Positions 21,561 to 34,080 of a stretch of 64,000 nt of DNA are shown piece after piece (positions within the stretch are counted from its first letter, which is position 1; the number at the start of each line of letters is the position of its first letter). Source of the stretch: Protonemura montana (taxonomy: Eukaryota > Arthropoda > Insecta > Plecoptera > Nemouridae); assembly GCA_947568835.1 (NCBI GenBank), contig OX387608.1, positions 5,122,001-5,186,000 of the forward strand, read 5' to 3'. The translations under genes were made by a program, and so were the position numbers. The notes beneath the pieces were generated by a model. It did no database searches. It was not told where the DNA came from and worked only from the letters and a program-made list of their open reading frames with translations.

Positions 21561-22029
21561 ATACCGAAGGAAAGGTTTCTTTGTTGAGAAAGGAGTTTGC
21601 TATTTGCGGAATTACTAACTGGAGTTATGAAATTACTGATGAGCGACAACTGCTGAAAACCAAGGATTATTTCGAAGAAGTTGGCGGCACGGTACACAGG
21701 ACTTTTTTATTTTTGGCTATCATTTTGGATAACTCGGTTCTTGCAGTATGTTCTCGTTATGTTTGAAAGTGAGTGCAGAGGAACTCAATGAAAAATAAAA
21801 AATATATACATCTTGGTCGAGGAGATTATCTGTCAGCTCACAAAAGATTAAAAAAAGTTTAAATCACGCGAAGACCTACGCGTGAATGGATTTTTTAATC
21901 GACATTTTGCATGATAATTCGTTATCACAAACCAATAAATATTTATTTTTTTAATACACAATCTGAAAAAAAAGCATGAAATTACGTCAAACAATTTGTA
22001 TAACTAGTGCTTAAAAAAAAACGTATGAT

Positions 22030-22402
22030 AGTTGAGTTTATAGGTCTTATCAGAGCGCCGTCTTTAATATTAAGCTTTCTGCTGAGCAAACGAGACCGGC
22101 AACACGTGGTCACGGTGTATGCCACCCGATGGCGTTTGTGGTCGTTTTTAACAAACCTCTATAATTATAAAATTACGATTTTAAATATCGATACATGTTT
22201 ATCAATCGCTGAGGTGGGCTTTAATAGTTTTTTATTGATCGTAAACCAGTCTCAAATGCGAATAATCTGCAGGAAATAACGACATACATTTTTTTTTTGA
22301 GGACGGTGACTCCATCTATAGTAGCATCCCCTATTTTCGTCGCGGAAAAAGCAGTTATTTGGCGGCAATTCTTCGCGAAGATAGTTTTAACTTTAGCACG
22401 AC
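22030..22402 (+). mobile_element. Family C MITE, copy 5
   Basis: Nearly full length: GAGTTTATAGGTCTTATCAG at the 5' terminus, GGCAACACGTGGTCACGG, GATCGTAAACCAGTCTCAAA, and TAGTTTTAACTTTAGCAC at the 3' terminus. Confidence 0.82.
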
Positions 22403-22404
22403 TT

Positions 22405-22560
22405 CCTTGTGTTCGACTGGTGGCTGCAGATTTCCTCCACGCACTTATTTCGAGCTCTTCACAGCGTTATTGGCACGCTTTACGTTCTTGCAATTCGCCG
22501 TGTGCAACATGTGCGGGTTCGATTCCCCTCGGTCCCGTTTTCTCCAATCTTGCCCATTCC
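22405..22560 (+). mobile_element. Possible tRNA-derived SINE fragment
   Basis: GGGTTCGATTCCCC at about 22510-22523 is an excellent B box, and TTATTGGCACGC about 50 bp earlier is a poor A box. It lies against the 3' end of the family C copy. Confidence 0.3.
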
Positions 22561-23006
22561 TAGAATGCATTAATCTTTTTATAATTGACATCATTCATCT
22601 ATTAATAAAACCATATGATTACTTTTTGCTGAAATTGCTTATGAGTTTTCAGTTTTGCAACCAACGAAGCTATGAAATCATCGCGAACAAAAAAGGAATT
22701 CGATGAAAAACAAAACTGTTTGAAACTGCTGATGACTAGATGTCCTAATTGCAGAAACTAACGAACATACATATATATACTTACCTTGTGTACGGGTCGA
22801 ACTAATATCTATATGATCGTTAACTGACAATTGATAGTATGCATAATTAACTAGGACTGCTTTTGAAAGCACCGGACCATTTAACCTGAATAAACCCTAT
22901 AAATAACAATCGGTACTGGGTCATGAGCCAGCGGTGCACGGGGAAAATGTATTTAGCCATTATGTTTTGGATGCTGCATTTTAGCGCCAAGGAATTTGGT
23001 CATTTT

Positions 23007-23465
23007 GGTCATTTAGTTATTATTATTATTTGTGGTGTTTAACGACGCACTGTTTTGACATCTGGCCATGCGGCACTGGTCTGATGGCGTCGGTGAATGA
23101 GTGGATGATGATGAAGATGATGAACCTAACCTAGCTTAAAAGGGAGGAGGGGAAACCCGGTGCCGGCACGTAGCCTACTCCTGTCGAAAAGCACCAAGGG
23201 GACCACCGGCTTCACGTCCCTTCCGAAGGACGGTACAACTCGAACAGCAGGATTCCTCCACAAATCCATGCTGTCGAGAGGTTGATAAGCGAGGCGAATG
23301 AAGTTGCTGTACTAACTTTCATCCCTCCAACCTCTCTCCCGAACAGAACTGGCCATGTGTTTGACGGTCACCCATTCAATACCTGACTCAGCGCAGTGTT
23401 GCTTAACTGCGGTGATCTAACGAGAACCGGTGTTTCCAACACGCCAAACCGTTCGGTGGTCATTT
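23007..23465 (-). mobile_element. 5S-derived SINE (family A), full-length reverse copy with TSD
   Basis: The element spans about 23015-23457. The tail reads TTATTATTATTATTTGTGGT then GTTTAACGACGCACTG. The head is at the right end (GAGAACCGGTGTTTCCAACA, CGCCAAACCGTTCG). GGTCATTT occurs at both edges (23007-23014 and 23458-23465), which fits a retroposition target-site duplication. Confidence 0.9.
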
Positions 23466-23577
23466 GGTATTTTGTGTTGTTGAAGAAGAAGAAATGTAGG
23501 ACAAGGTCATCGTCGTTTTTACCATGAATCAAACTTTTATGAAAAAACATTAAAGCTTTGATTTTGTATTTTGTCTC

Positions 23578-23905
23578 GGTGAAAAATACCGGTCAATTAA
23601 ATACCGACTATTTCATCGACGAATATGGTAGTTGCCACTAGGTGCAGTCACCGTCGTTTCGAGTGTTAAGAAATTTAATTTCCTTATTTCTCGCAGATTA
23701 CTCGCAATTGAGACTGGTTTACGCTCAATTAGTCTTTATTAATGCTTACCTCAACGATTGATAAACATGTATCGATGATTTGAGTCGTAATTATTTAATT
23801 GTAGAGGCTTGTTAAATAGGTCGGCCGCAAGCGCCATCGAGTGGCACCTACCGTTACCGCTTGCAGAAAGTTTAACATTAGTGCTGGGGCTTCGACATAA
23901 TTGGA
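23578..23905 (-). mobile_element. Family C MITE, copy 6 (reverse)
   Basis: GCAGTCACCGTCGTTTCGAG, TTGAGACTGGTTTACGCTCA, GCCATCGAGTGGCACCTACC and the terminal AGTTTAACATTAGTGCTGGG. Confidence 0.82.
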
Positions 23906-24411
23906 AAACCCAAAGTTAAAAACTTTTTAATGTTACCTTCACGTATTTCTTAACTTTAAAGGATCTCGTTAAATCATTAAAATGCAGAAAATTAAGTTTT
24001 AGACTCCTTATTTCTGCATCTTGAAAGTAAATCTACAACTGCACGAGAAACATGAACCACAACAATTGCACCACATTTACAAACATCTCACCTTTTATCG
24101 TTTCCATCGCTAAACATTTTTCACACACAAATGAAAAGCCGCTGACAATCGTAATCGTAAGCGTCTAGCGATATGAATGAGTGGTGCTGAGCTCGAAATT
24201 GCATCCCGTTGCACTTGAGCTTGCACTGCTTGCCGCAAGAGGCGTGCGTTTCAAATTACAATTGACACATAGTTATTTGTAGATGTAATCGCTCTACATC
24301 TCGGTACACACACTCTCGGTACATGACAAGTACAAACAAAACAAGTGTCGTTACATTACACTCACTCTTGTCATCACAGCTCGAAACTTTCAAGGTCTGA
24401 GTGCTTCATTA

Positions 24412-24752
24412 TTGTGTTTAACGAAGCACTGTTTTGACAACAGACTCTGGGGCACTGGTCTGATGGCGTCGATGAATGAGTGGATGATGATGAACCTAAC
24501 CTAGTTTAGAAGGGAGGGGAAACTCGGTGCCGGCACGTAGCCTACTCCTGTCGAATATCACCAAGGGGACCATCGGCTTAACGTCCCTTCCGAAGGACGG
24601 TACAACTCGAACAGCAGGATTCCTCCACAAATCCATGCTGTTGAGAGGTTGATAAGCAAGGTGAATGAAGTTGTACTAACTTTCATCCCTTCAGCCTCTC
24701 TCCCGAACAGAACTGGTCTTAGGTATAATAGTTACCCATTAAAACCTGGCAA
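24412..24752 (-). mobile_element. 5S-derived SINE (family A), reverse copy, head truncated
   Basis: GTGTTTAACGAAGCACTGTT at the tail, then the body in reverse to TCTCTCCCGAACAGAACTGG. The sequence ends in a diverged GTTACCCATTAAAACCTGGC. The outermost 5S-like part is missing. Confidence 0.82.
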
Positions 24753-25141
24753 AGTTGAAGGTCTGGGTCAGTGCTAGAGGAAATGAGACGAGAAGGTGCG
24801 GATGTGAGCTTTGCGAAAATGTTCGTTAGAGAGAATGACAGCGATTTTATGTTGTTGTCGGTACATTATATTCGCTCCGTTAGTGCACTATTATTTGTTT
24901 ACAGGTACCTGTTGTCCGTAAAGTGCAATCTACTTGTTGGTGTGCCTTTTTTATCTTATGCGTTGAAGTTGAAGCAAATCTCCATGGTGCAACAGTAACT
25001 GTTTGTTAAACTATGCTGCAAATTTTTACAGAGCGATAGGAAATTATCTGCTCGTTGAGCATTAGCGAAAACTTTTATCTGATTATCTGATTTTCATCGT
25101 CATAAACCGCTGCAGCTCCATACTTTTTCAGTTCCTCGATT

Positions 25142-25797
25142 GATTGTGGCAGTGGCGTAGCCGGGATATCGGGATTGGTTGACGGTAATAGAAAATAAAG
25201 AGCGACAAATCCTGTGAAATTTGATTGAAATCGTGTTTTAAATTTTTTGTCAGACCGTTTTATAAATATTAGCAATTTGCATTTTTTTGTCTGTCCGGAT
25301 TTACCAAACAGTACGTGACATGTCATCCTATGTGTTATGAAAAGTCGACTCTTGGTTTTGACAGAAAACGCAGAAAAACTGGAGGAAAAATGTGTACATA
25401 TATTTTGGAACAAATCTACGCATTTCAAGCCAAGATTTGAAACTCTTCTGAGTATTCTCATGCCTGTTACGTAATATCAAGATTGTTTGGCATTTAATTT
25501 GATTGTTCGCTTGAACCTTTGCGCAGATTTTATTTTTCGGATCCTCGAGAGAGAAAAAAGAGGAGATCTCTAAACTAGGCTATATAAATTTGCAGATTTC
25601 CATTCGCTCCATTCTTCCCATTATTCCATTCTTTTGGCACCCGGTATAGAGGCTCTTAATTATTTATACAGTTTTATTATATTTTTTCAACAAATTACAG
25701 ATGAAAGAAATGAAGCTGTGTTTTTTCCTGTACCGAAAGCAAAACAGGAACGCCGCACCTATCTGCCCGACCACTTGGCTACGCCACTGCATTGTGG
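25142..25797. mobile_element. hAT-like non-autonomous DNA transposon, 640 bp
   Basis: The termini are CAGTGGCGTAGCC at 25150 and its exact inverse GGCTACGCCACTG ending at 25789. Flanking octamers GATTGTGG (25142-25149) and CATTGTGG (25790-25797) differ at one base. That is consistent with an 8-bp target duplication, the hAT hallmark. The interior has no transposase; a minus-strand frame running through the left terminus (25075-25461) is a shadow. Confidence 0.72.
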
Positions 25798-26817
25798 TTT
25801 ATGATAGAGAAATAATTAGTGAAGAAATTATCCATTACGTTGCACTTTCTTCGAGATCAAATGCAAGGAGTGCATCTTGAGCTGTTTACTAATTGGATTG
25901 CAGTTTAACTTTATAACAATGAAGCCATGTGCATCAACCTCATGGCACACCCTTCTCGGATAAACAGAGGTCCATGAACCAAGCACCATCTGAGATTGTC
26001 GGGGAGGATTTCGTAATGAAAGTGGAACTCATTCCAAGTATTCGCAAATTAAACGCGTGAGGCAATGATGCGTGAAAGTATTTCATATGGGAGATTCATG
26101 TGTGTTTGTAGGAGAGTTTTCTTTTCATAAAGTGAGTAAGAAAATATTTTATGAAAATGTAGCGACACGAGAAATTTGCTGGTGATACTTGACTGGATTG
26201 CAGGATTTTCAAATCATGTCTTGCTGGTTGGATTCTCTTGATGTTTTTTCACTTGTACCTATACGCAAGCTACGGGAAAACAAGGAAATGGCATTGCTAG
26301 GAGCGATTGAATGGGTATTGCATACCTTTAGTGATTTTTATTAAAGTTGGAATTGAATTGCTGGCTGCGAATAGTTAACACAAGGCTGAGAAATGTTCGA
26401 GCAATGCTTTTCAGATTTTTAGTTTTGTACTTCAAAAAAGTAATTATGTGGAACGTAGATTACATATTTTTAAGTGTATTGCTTAAATAATCAATCTTTT
26501 AGGGGAAAAAAACAGCTGTAATTTTGCCGACTACGATTGGTAAATTACAACGATACTGTCTCAAAGTAAAAGATTAAAAAAAATATGACTGTTACTCGAA
26601 ATTTTGCTAATTCTCTTAAAAATGGTTCAGAACTAGGTTCAAAATATCAATTTTTCGGTGCCTAATTTTGAGAGATTGAAAGGTAAAATGAATTTACATT
26701 CACTCAATTCACTTTGAATCAACATTCACTCAATTATTGTGGTTTCAGAACTCATCTTGGCACTAGTTTACATAAATTAATACTTCAATATTTGAACCAA
26801 TCTTCCCCAATGTCAGC
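25798..26817. other. Intergenic, nothing recognised
   Basis: AT-rich, without family repeats or convincing ORFs. Confidence 0.5.
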
Positions 26818-27115
26818 AATATCTTCCCCAACAGATTGCAATAGAGCCACGGTGCTACACCGGCTGGCAAGAGTGGGCGCTTGGATACCTCTCTGCCAGT
26901 CGGCCTGGCTGATCGCAACGGGATGGGGGGCACCACGGTATGGGGGCACCGGCCGACTGCTCAAAATGCCGCGCTCTCCTCTCAGCCAGTACTCGTCTGG
27001 CTCTCATGCCGGTCACATCTTCCTCCCAACGTAGCCGACAAAACGCACCCAACCCACAACACGTGCTCGTCGCAATACGCGACCGATACCAGTCAACGCG
27101 ACCGAACACCAAATT
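26818..27115. other. GC- and CpG-rich island
   Basis: This 300-bp block is far more GC-rich than its surroundings. Long frames are open on both strands (26881-27201 +, 26940-27176 +, 26855-27124 -), as expected from few AT-rich stops. No product is recognised. It could be a promoter with 5' UTR, perhaps for the plus-strand gene at 40.7 kb, or an unrecognised element. Confidence 0.35.
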
Positions 27116-28300
27116 ACATTCCAAAAACTGTTTTAACGATTTTCATTTATTATTCACGTGGTTTTTTTTTTTTTAGTGCTAACAACGTGTTTTTTTTTTA
27201 ATAATTTTTATTTTGTTGTTTTTTTTGCGATAATTTGCATATTAATTACACCTTGTAATTGTGTTGTGATGTTCATGTTACGGACCAATTGGTGAAATCG
27301 ATCAGACGTGACGGTGCCGGTAGACATATCAATGGGAAAGCTTTATTTAGCTAATCGGAGATGGTATATGCATCGACCAGAATGAATCACAGGTAAATTG
27401 ACGACCTCTCTTTCTCCCCTCTGACCTCTCTCCTCTATCTATCTATATATATATATTTTGGTGAAACTTTTTGAGCGGTAATGAAATTTATTGTATTCTC
27501 GTTTTGCCATTTTCTGGTGTCTGATTATGCAATTGCGACCGTTTTATCGACGGCTTTTCGTGTTTGCCGAAATGATTCGGGTGGTGGCGAGGGGGCCAAT
27601 TGGGGCGTGTCAGATTGGAGCCAGCAATGTGTGGCCAAATAATCTCGCAAGTTATTAATTGCATATGGACCAGCGATTAGAAGCTGTATAGGTCACATTA
27701 AAAAAAATAAATAAATAAATCGCACTCGAAACCTCGTGCAAATACAGTTTTGCGGCTTATCGCTATTTCCTATTACCGATGACCGTGGCATTGAGAGCCA
27801 AGTTCAAAGAACTGACTCCACTGGTCGTTACGTTTGTTTGCACAAAATATCAAACCGTTTTAAAATTAGGTGACGCGAAAGTCTTTCGTGCAATTTGTTC
27901 CTTTTTTTTGGCACGTATAGGTAGGTACATCAATTTTATTTCGCGCGCTCGTATACACAAGTGTGGGCAACGACACTTAAGTAATTGGCTGTTGTTTTTA
28001 AAGAGCTTACCTGCGAGTGCATCTAAGAATAAATCGCAGGCTGACTTCATGTGTGTTCCGTCTTGCAGGCACGCCAGATAGCAATCGCTGAAGATGTTAT
28101 TCGCATTTCTCACATTCGCGCGCTAATGCGGTTCGTGCCAAAATTGATCGATGTTCGTTGAGATGTCGATCAGGGAACTATTTTGACAAGGATTTGGCAC
28201 TATTTTGACAATTGCACTATTTTAATAAGAGCTTTTTTTGGAATATGTACTAAATTGATCAGGGTGCTATTTTTGCGAGACCACTTTTTCGACCAGAACA
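27116..28300. other. Intergenic with simple repeats
   Basis: T tracts at 27160-27200, (TATC)n/(TA)n at about 27434-27460 and (AAAT)n at 27701-27720. No gene seen. Confidence 0.5.
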
Positions 28301-28310
28301 CCATTTGACA

Positions 28311-28560
28311 TTTTATTATTATCTACACTATAACCGTCTCAAAAATTGATGCTTAAACGGGGACTCGAACCTCGATCTCCACCTATCGCGGGTGTTGCTC
28401 TGAACCATTGAGCTATTTTGGACACTGGACGATTTTAGTGTATTTGATGAGAATGACAGTTCTCTAATGACAAGTCCCCATTTGGGCATCAATTTTTGAG
28501 ACGTTTATAGTGTTGATAATAATAAAATACCCGCGCATTGCAAGCGTTTGCAATTTAAAT
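28311..28560. mobile_element. Inverted-repeat element enclosing a tRNA-like core
   Basis: Arms of about 55 bp: 28311-28365 (TATCTACACTATAACCGTCT, CAAAAATTGATGC) and its inverse at 28474-28528. Between them, on the minus strand from about 28425 to 28352, is a tRNA-like sequence. It has a GCTC..GAGC D stem, CACC/GGTG anticodon stem with a 7-nt loop, and the perfect B box GGTTCGAGTCC. The acceptor stem pairs poorly, so it is not a functional tRNA. A related piece lies at 55345-55445. Confidence 0.7.
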
Positions 28561-31500
28561 AAGATTTCATCCTAAAACCGTTTGACATGCCCCGTATTTG
28601 GACCAGACTACTATTGCAATATACTATTGTACTATACAAAAGAGCCATATTTTGACCAAAGCGCCATGGTTTTTGAGCGAACTGACTTCGTGTTTCTGAG
28701 TTCCCAAGTGTACAACTTCACCTTTCAAAAGCTCATGAGCGCCACACAAAGGCAAAATACATTCGTACTTTCGGCGTGACTAAAACTCAAATAGAATCGG
28801 CGAACGATCCAAGCTAATATCGTATTTGAACCAAAGATATTGGCTGAAGACGCTTATGTAAGTATTCGCCTTGGTCTTTTGTCGCATACCCTTATGCGGC
28901 TATCGAGAAAATATGAACAGGTTCTATTAAAATATATATTTTATTATTAAGACGTTTGTCTGTTGCAGCGTAAAGACTTGTCACCGATGTTTAACTCATG
29001 TGACCCAGGTGCACGGCGCCGCTTCGATACCCTAATTTGGTCGACGAAACGGTCTTTCGGTCGCTGTCAGAAACCTTTCTTGACATAAAGGCTATCTCTT
29101 ACTCATCCGCACATCCTTTTCGGATAAAATCGTAGATAGATTGTAACCAAGGAGAATGCCAGCGTGTATAAGGATGAGAAATTGTGCTTTAATAAAAGAT
29201 ACCTCGCTAAACAATTGCCCACGAATGAGGTTAAAATGCTGTTTCTTTGGTCCTAAACACACATGGAAAAAAAAAGAGTGGATGGAATGGATATACATTC
29301 TGTGTACCTACAAGAGATGTTTGGCTATTAGAATATGAGAACGGACGTATTCAGGTGGTAAAATCTCGCCACGAAATTAGATAAGCGAAAGTCATAAATG
29401 TGTGATTGTGTGTTAGTCTTCTTGTATGTTTTGTTACTTTGTGAGGTTAGGTTGTTCTCTAAAATCTGTGCAGGGCTTTGAAAAACACTCTTAGCGTGAT
29501 GTTAAAAGCTTAAAATGCGTTACAGCGTATCTAAATAAGATTGTGGGTATTCATCGAAATGTTCGTGTCATTTTTGATTCACCCCAAAACGCTTTGTTTA
29601 GGTTAGCGTGGGGATATCTTTTTTTTTGCAGTGTCATCCCTGGAGTAGCATAACCTTACTATCGCGAAAACAAACATGAGTTTCGACACAATCATGTTAT
29701 AACCATGGGCAAGGCAACATTGAATTCTGTACAAACAAACATGACAATTTGTTGGTTTTTTTCAAAGACTTGCGTCAACATCCCTGCAAACTTTTAGGGA
29801 CGAATTTTCCTTGTCGAATACATGGTCAACAGTATTCCAGAAAGTAAACATAGCGATACCAGTAACAGAATGTCTTCCGCTGTGAATTTCCCTAAAACCC
29901 TTCGGTCATTTCTTGCCCAACTTGTCAAAGTCATAACAGAGCAATGCCCTTTTATTTTGTACACCCCCACTCCCAATACAACATCGGGACCAAATGTAAA
30001 ACTTAAATAATATTTATGCTTCTTTTATGGATAGAAATTATGACAGATAAAAACGCCCTTATTAACCCTTTTATTCCTTTCAGTATCTTAAGACCACAAC
30101 ACATTCATTGTGAACATACCGATTGGACGACAGTGAACCAAGTAACCACTCATTAGGAAATCGACGAAATTAATGGGCGATCACCCACATGGATCGATTT
30201 TTTTTTTTTTTTTTTTTTCTAGATGTTTAAACATCTAAGAATTGCCGTTTTCAAATCGATAATTAAATTTACTCACCCCTGGCCATGAATCCCATCAGCT
30301 AAAATACGGAACACAACATTTGAAACCCGTAAGGTTAAACTTCTTCGCTGGCGTGCGGACCGGTTTCCCTCGAATCGAAAGCAAAATCTTCTAACACATA
30401 AATAGCCATATCCTGTAAACTATTAGAAGAGGGCCTGTGATATTTGTGTGAATATCACAGCGTGGTATGAGGTGTATGCATGGTTTATTGAACGGTGTTG
30501 ACACTATTCTTATTCGTGAGTCTAATGACAATGGTGGGCCACCAGGTGTGTTGGGTTGAGCTGGAAGCACTGGCGAACTGGACGCGTTCGCACGTGCTAG
30601 CAAAATTGTTTGGAGAGGCTACGTATGACCAGAGAGTGGCCATCTCTAAGCTAGGGACGCCATTTTTTCGGCTTTTTTTTTAGCTATTATGATAAAAAAA
30701 TTTAAGCTTTTTCAAAAATATTAAGATTGATGGGTTCCCCAATGTTTCATACTACCAGAAAATTTGCAAAATTGTTAGACTTTATTTATAACATGCAAAT
30801 CATCGAATTGTACAGCTAAAGAATGGGAAGATCAATTAGACAATACGTTGCATTTTTTATGCAACAGGGTTTTATTTTCATTTAGTTTGCAAATAAGCCA
30901 TCGAAGAAATTGCCATGAATTTTGTATTCAGATTTTAGGACACTTTTAACTAGGAAGTTTGTATTATGGTCTTTGAAAATGTTCATTTAGGAAGCTAAGT
31001 ACTAGGATTTTATCAAATTCTCCATTCGGAAGTTAGGATTTTATTGAATTTGTACCTAATTAAGGAAAAGAATGGAAATTTTCTTCGGTAACTGGTCTTA
31101 AAACCAAAAAATATCACCGAAAACCATGCTATGATTTGAAATAAAACATGGCTGCCATTCAGAGAGGACCACTCTCAAACAACACCGACGCTCTCTCACT
31201 TTGACGGGAACCGGCTGAGCTATTACTGGCTTTATTTCAGTGCATAATCAATTTACAATCAGCTTTGTTTAAATAATTCATAAGAGGTATGGGACGACAT
31301 TGTCTAGAGTAGGCTTGATTGTTTTTTTCCCCTCTCATTCGCGTGAGACTGGCATGACAGGCCTGCTGACGTTAGACACCTTAACGCAGTAAAGAGAATC
31401 CAAACTGTGCGCCCGTTTTAGAAGTGGATGCCCAAAACGAGAGGAATCTTTCCCATTACACACAAGTCGCTCAGGCATGGGATTAAATAAATAATTGAAT

Positions 31501-32380
31501 TTGATTAGGCGTTTTACTCTGTTTTACTTTGGGTGGGGTGAGTCTCCGGTGAGATGGACGGTAAGTTTGAAGATGTCTTCTTGAAGAAGATCTTCTAGTG
31601 TTCCTGGTCTAGTCTAAATCGAGTGATACTGGCAGGAAGACAGCATTTGTTTCGCTTAATAAACAAAGGTCTGTGTTAGTTTGTTTTCTTGGAATATTTT
31701 GCATGTATGGAAGTGTCCGTTATCGAAACTGCTAGATGATTTATTGTCTACCTATAGCAATGCTAAATGACAGAATGGTTATTTTTCAATTTATGATTAT
31801 ATTGTTTTAAGTAATTCAACGTTGGTAATTGAGGCGGTTTTTCAGTAACACTTTAGGTGATTAACAGGCCGTTAAACAAACTAAACGTATCTTCTGATTG
31901 GCTGTTGCCAAGCAAATAAAAAATGTATGGGCTGTTAGATACTTAACGGACCACTGAAATATCTGTGAAGTGATTTAAAAAATATAATAACAATGGAAAT
32001 AACTTACAGTGCAGATTTTACCAAAAAGAAACTGAACATAGCTCTAAAAATCATGTCCCAAGATCAGTATTTCACTGATTTGGTTGATGAGAAAAGCCAA
32101 CGAATTCTTCAGTTTTGCTCTTTCCAAAAAAAGCCTCCTGATCCTGGTAATATGTTAAAAAAAAATGCTAAAATGTTAACAATTAATTTAAAAATGATCT
32201 TAAAGATCATAGTGATCTTAATGATTTAATCTTAAAGTTTGGTTAAAAAATATGCCCAATAACACCTTAACGGGAGGAATTTCAACATCGACTCCATCTT
32301 CCCAGAAGCATTCCTTCTCGAAGCCACATTATTTACAATTGTTGTCATAGTCACACATCTTCGAAAAAAAAAGTCAAGAC
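28561..32380. other. Gene-poor stretch, no repeat family recognised
   Basis: Contains a T22 tract at about 30199-30220 and a few short frames. The minus frame around 30500-30603 (LARANASSSPVLPAQPNT) looks compositionally coding but lacks a clear donor. Confidence 0.45.
31993..32229 (+). CDS. Short ORF, unknown
   Basis: The frame has 78 codons starting MEITYSADFTKKKLNIALK. Its first two thirds are mixed polar residues with an amphipathic look; the end is AT-driven and hydrophobic. It may be an exon or a decayed transposon fragment. I do not recognise it, and chance is likely. Confidence 0.15.
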   Translation: MEITYSADFTKKKLNIALKIMSQDQYFTDLVDEKSQRILQFCSFQKKPPDPGNMLKKNAKMLTINLKMILKIIVILMI

Positions 32381-32499
32381 CATGACACTCAATAAGCGCC
32401 TGCTGTCAATCACAGCGACCTTTGAAACGTCGACGCTTACTCATCTCAAGGGGCGACAATAAGGCCGGGGGAAAATATTGACAGTTGACACGTCCATTC

Positions 32500-32545
32500 A
32501 AGTCCCCCCCACACACCCCCTCGTCGCCCCCCACCCCCCGCCCAC
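32500..32545 (-). repeat. C-rich tract, G-quadruplex potential on minus strand
   Basis: At least four runs of five or more C (CCCCCC, CCCCC, CCCCCC, CCCCCC) within about 40 bp. The minus strand would be strongly G-quadruplex-prone. It sits in a GC-rich block (32440-32660). Confidence 0.7.
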
Positions 32546-32872
32546 GCCATTGTCTGGCCGAGTTCATCAATGTCTGGACCGCCACCTCGGTCGAAGATAA
32601 GATCTGGTCTCGCAAGATCTATGACCGCTGCTGTGTTATCGCGGCTCGTGATCGTGACTGTCCTCTAAGTGGTCAGTGATCAGGGAAGGAGGCCTTTTTT
32701 TTGGCACGTCGCTCCAGGATTTTTGTACGCGTTTTTTTTTTTAGGAGTACAGAAAAAACGGGCGCACTTTTGAGTGTTTTCAAACACAATTGTAACAAAT
32801 AATTCATTCGTTTCTTTGCGTCCAAAAGTCTCTGTACAAATACAAATCAAATGAACAGTTAGAAATCGTTAC

Positions 32873-33302
32873 CGAACGGTTTGGCGTGTTGGAAACACCG
32901 GTTCTCATGATATCACCGAAGTTAAGCAACACTGCGCTGAGTCAGATATTGGATGGATGACCATCATACACATGACCAGTTCGGTTTAGGAGAGAGATTG
33001 GTGGGATGAAAGTTAGTACAGCAACTTCACTCGCCTTGCTTATCAACCTCTCGACAGCATGGATATGTGGAGGAATCCTGTTGTTCACATTGTACCGTCC
33101 TTCGGAAGGGACGTGAAGCCGGTGGTCCTCTTGGTGCTCTTCTACAGGAGTAGGCTATGTCCAGACACCGGGTTTCCTCTCCTCCCTTCTAGGCTAGGTT
33201 AGGTTAATCATCATCCATTCCTTCACTGACGCCATTACACCAGTGCCACAGAGCCTGATGTCAAAACAGTGCGTCGTTAAACACAACAATCAATCAATCA
33301 AA
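32873..33302 (+). mobile_element. 5S-derived SINE (family A), full-length copy
   Basis: AACGGTTTGGCGTGTTGGAA, the ATCACCGAAGTTAAGCAACA head, the full body with GTGGAGGAATCCTGTTGTTC, and tail GTGCGTCGTTAAACACAACA followed by (ATCA)n. Confidence 0.9.
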
Positions 33303-33721
33303 AAATGCGTGAGCCTATGCGTCTACCTATTGGTAGAAATCAATGCATCTGAGCCCTTGGGATGTATTTTATTTCTACATAAGAAAAGGTTTATTTCTCT
33401 GATGTGAACCTAGCACATGTTACAAATGTCAAACATTGACCACTTGTGATTTCAAACGCCTCCACCCCTTGTGGTTATACCCAACAGTATTATCCTCAAA
33501 ACGCACAAAAACAGGACAGTAGACAGAAAAAGTCAAATGAAACCAATAATCTTTTTTCAGAACGACTTCCTAAAGCATTCGTCTCACACCTTCATTATTT
33601 CACAGTACATATCTCACTGAAATAACCGGGGAGTGTTAAAATATTCGCCGGTTTTTTTTGCCAGCTGGCTTGCAAGTTTTTTTGCGTTACTCGTTGACGG
33701 ACCTATATTCCATTAAGTTTC

Positions 33722-34080
33722 TGGTAAGAGTACCAGCGCTAATGTTCAACTGTATTCGCGAAAATTACCGACCGATTACTTTTTAACCGACAAAAATTGG
33801 TGTTCGCCTAGAGATGGAGTCTTATTCACCGTCGTTAGAGTCTTATTTTTTCTTATTTTTTGCAGGTTTCTCACATTTGAGACTGGTTTACGCTCAATTA
33901 ATCTTTATTAGTGCTATCCCCAACAATTGATAAACACGTATCGATGTTTTGAGCCGTAATTGCTTAATTTTAAAGGTTTGTTAAAAAGGACAGCCGTAAC
34001 CACGTGTTGTCGGGTCGTTAGCTCAGCATGACATTTATCATTAGCGCTGGGACTCTGACTAAACCTATAAACTCAACGCT
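33722..34080 (-). mobile_element. Family C MITE, copy 7, both termini present
   Basis: The ends read AGAGTACCAGCGCTAATGTT and CATTAGCGCTGGGACTCTGA, which are inverse of each other. The interior carries TTGAGACTGGTTTACGCTCA and GTTGTCGGGTCGTTAGCTCA. It defines the roughly 350-bp family length. Confidence 0.85.

Noticed and set aside
25075-25461. 128-codon minus ORF
   Set aside because: It crosses the left end of a hAT-like element and has no motif.
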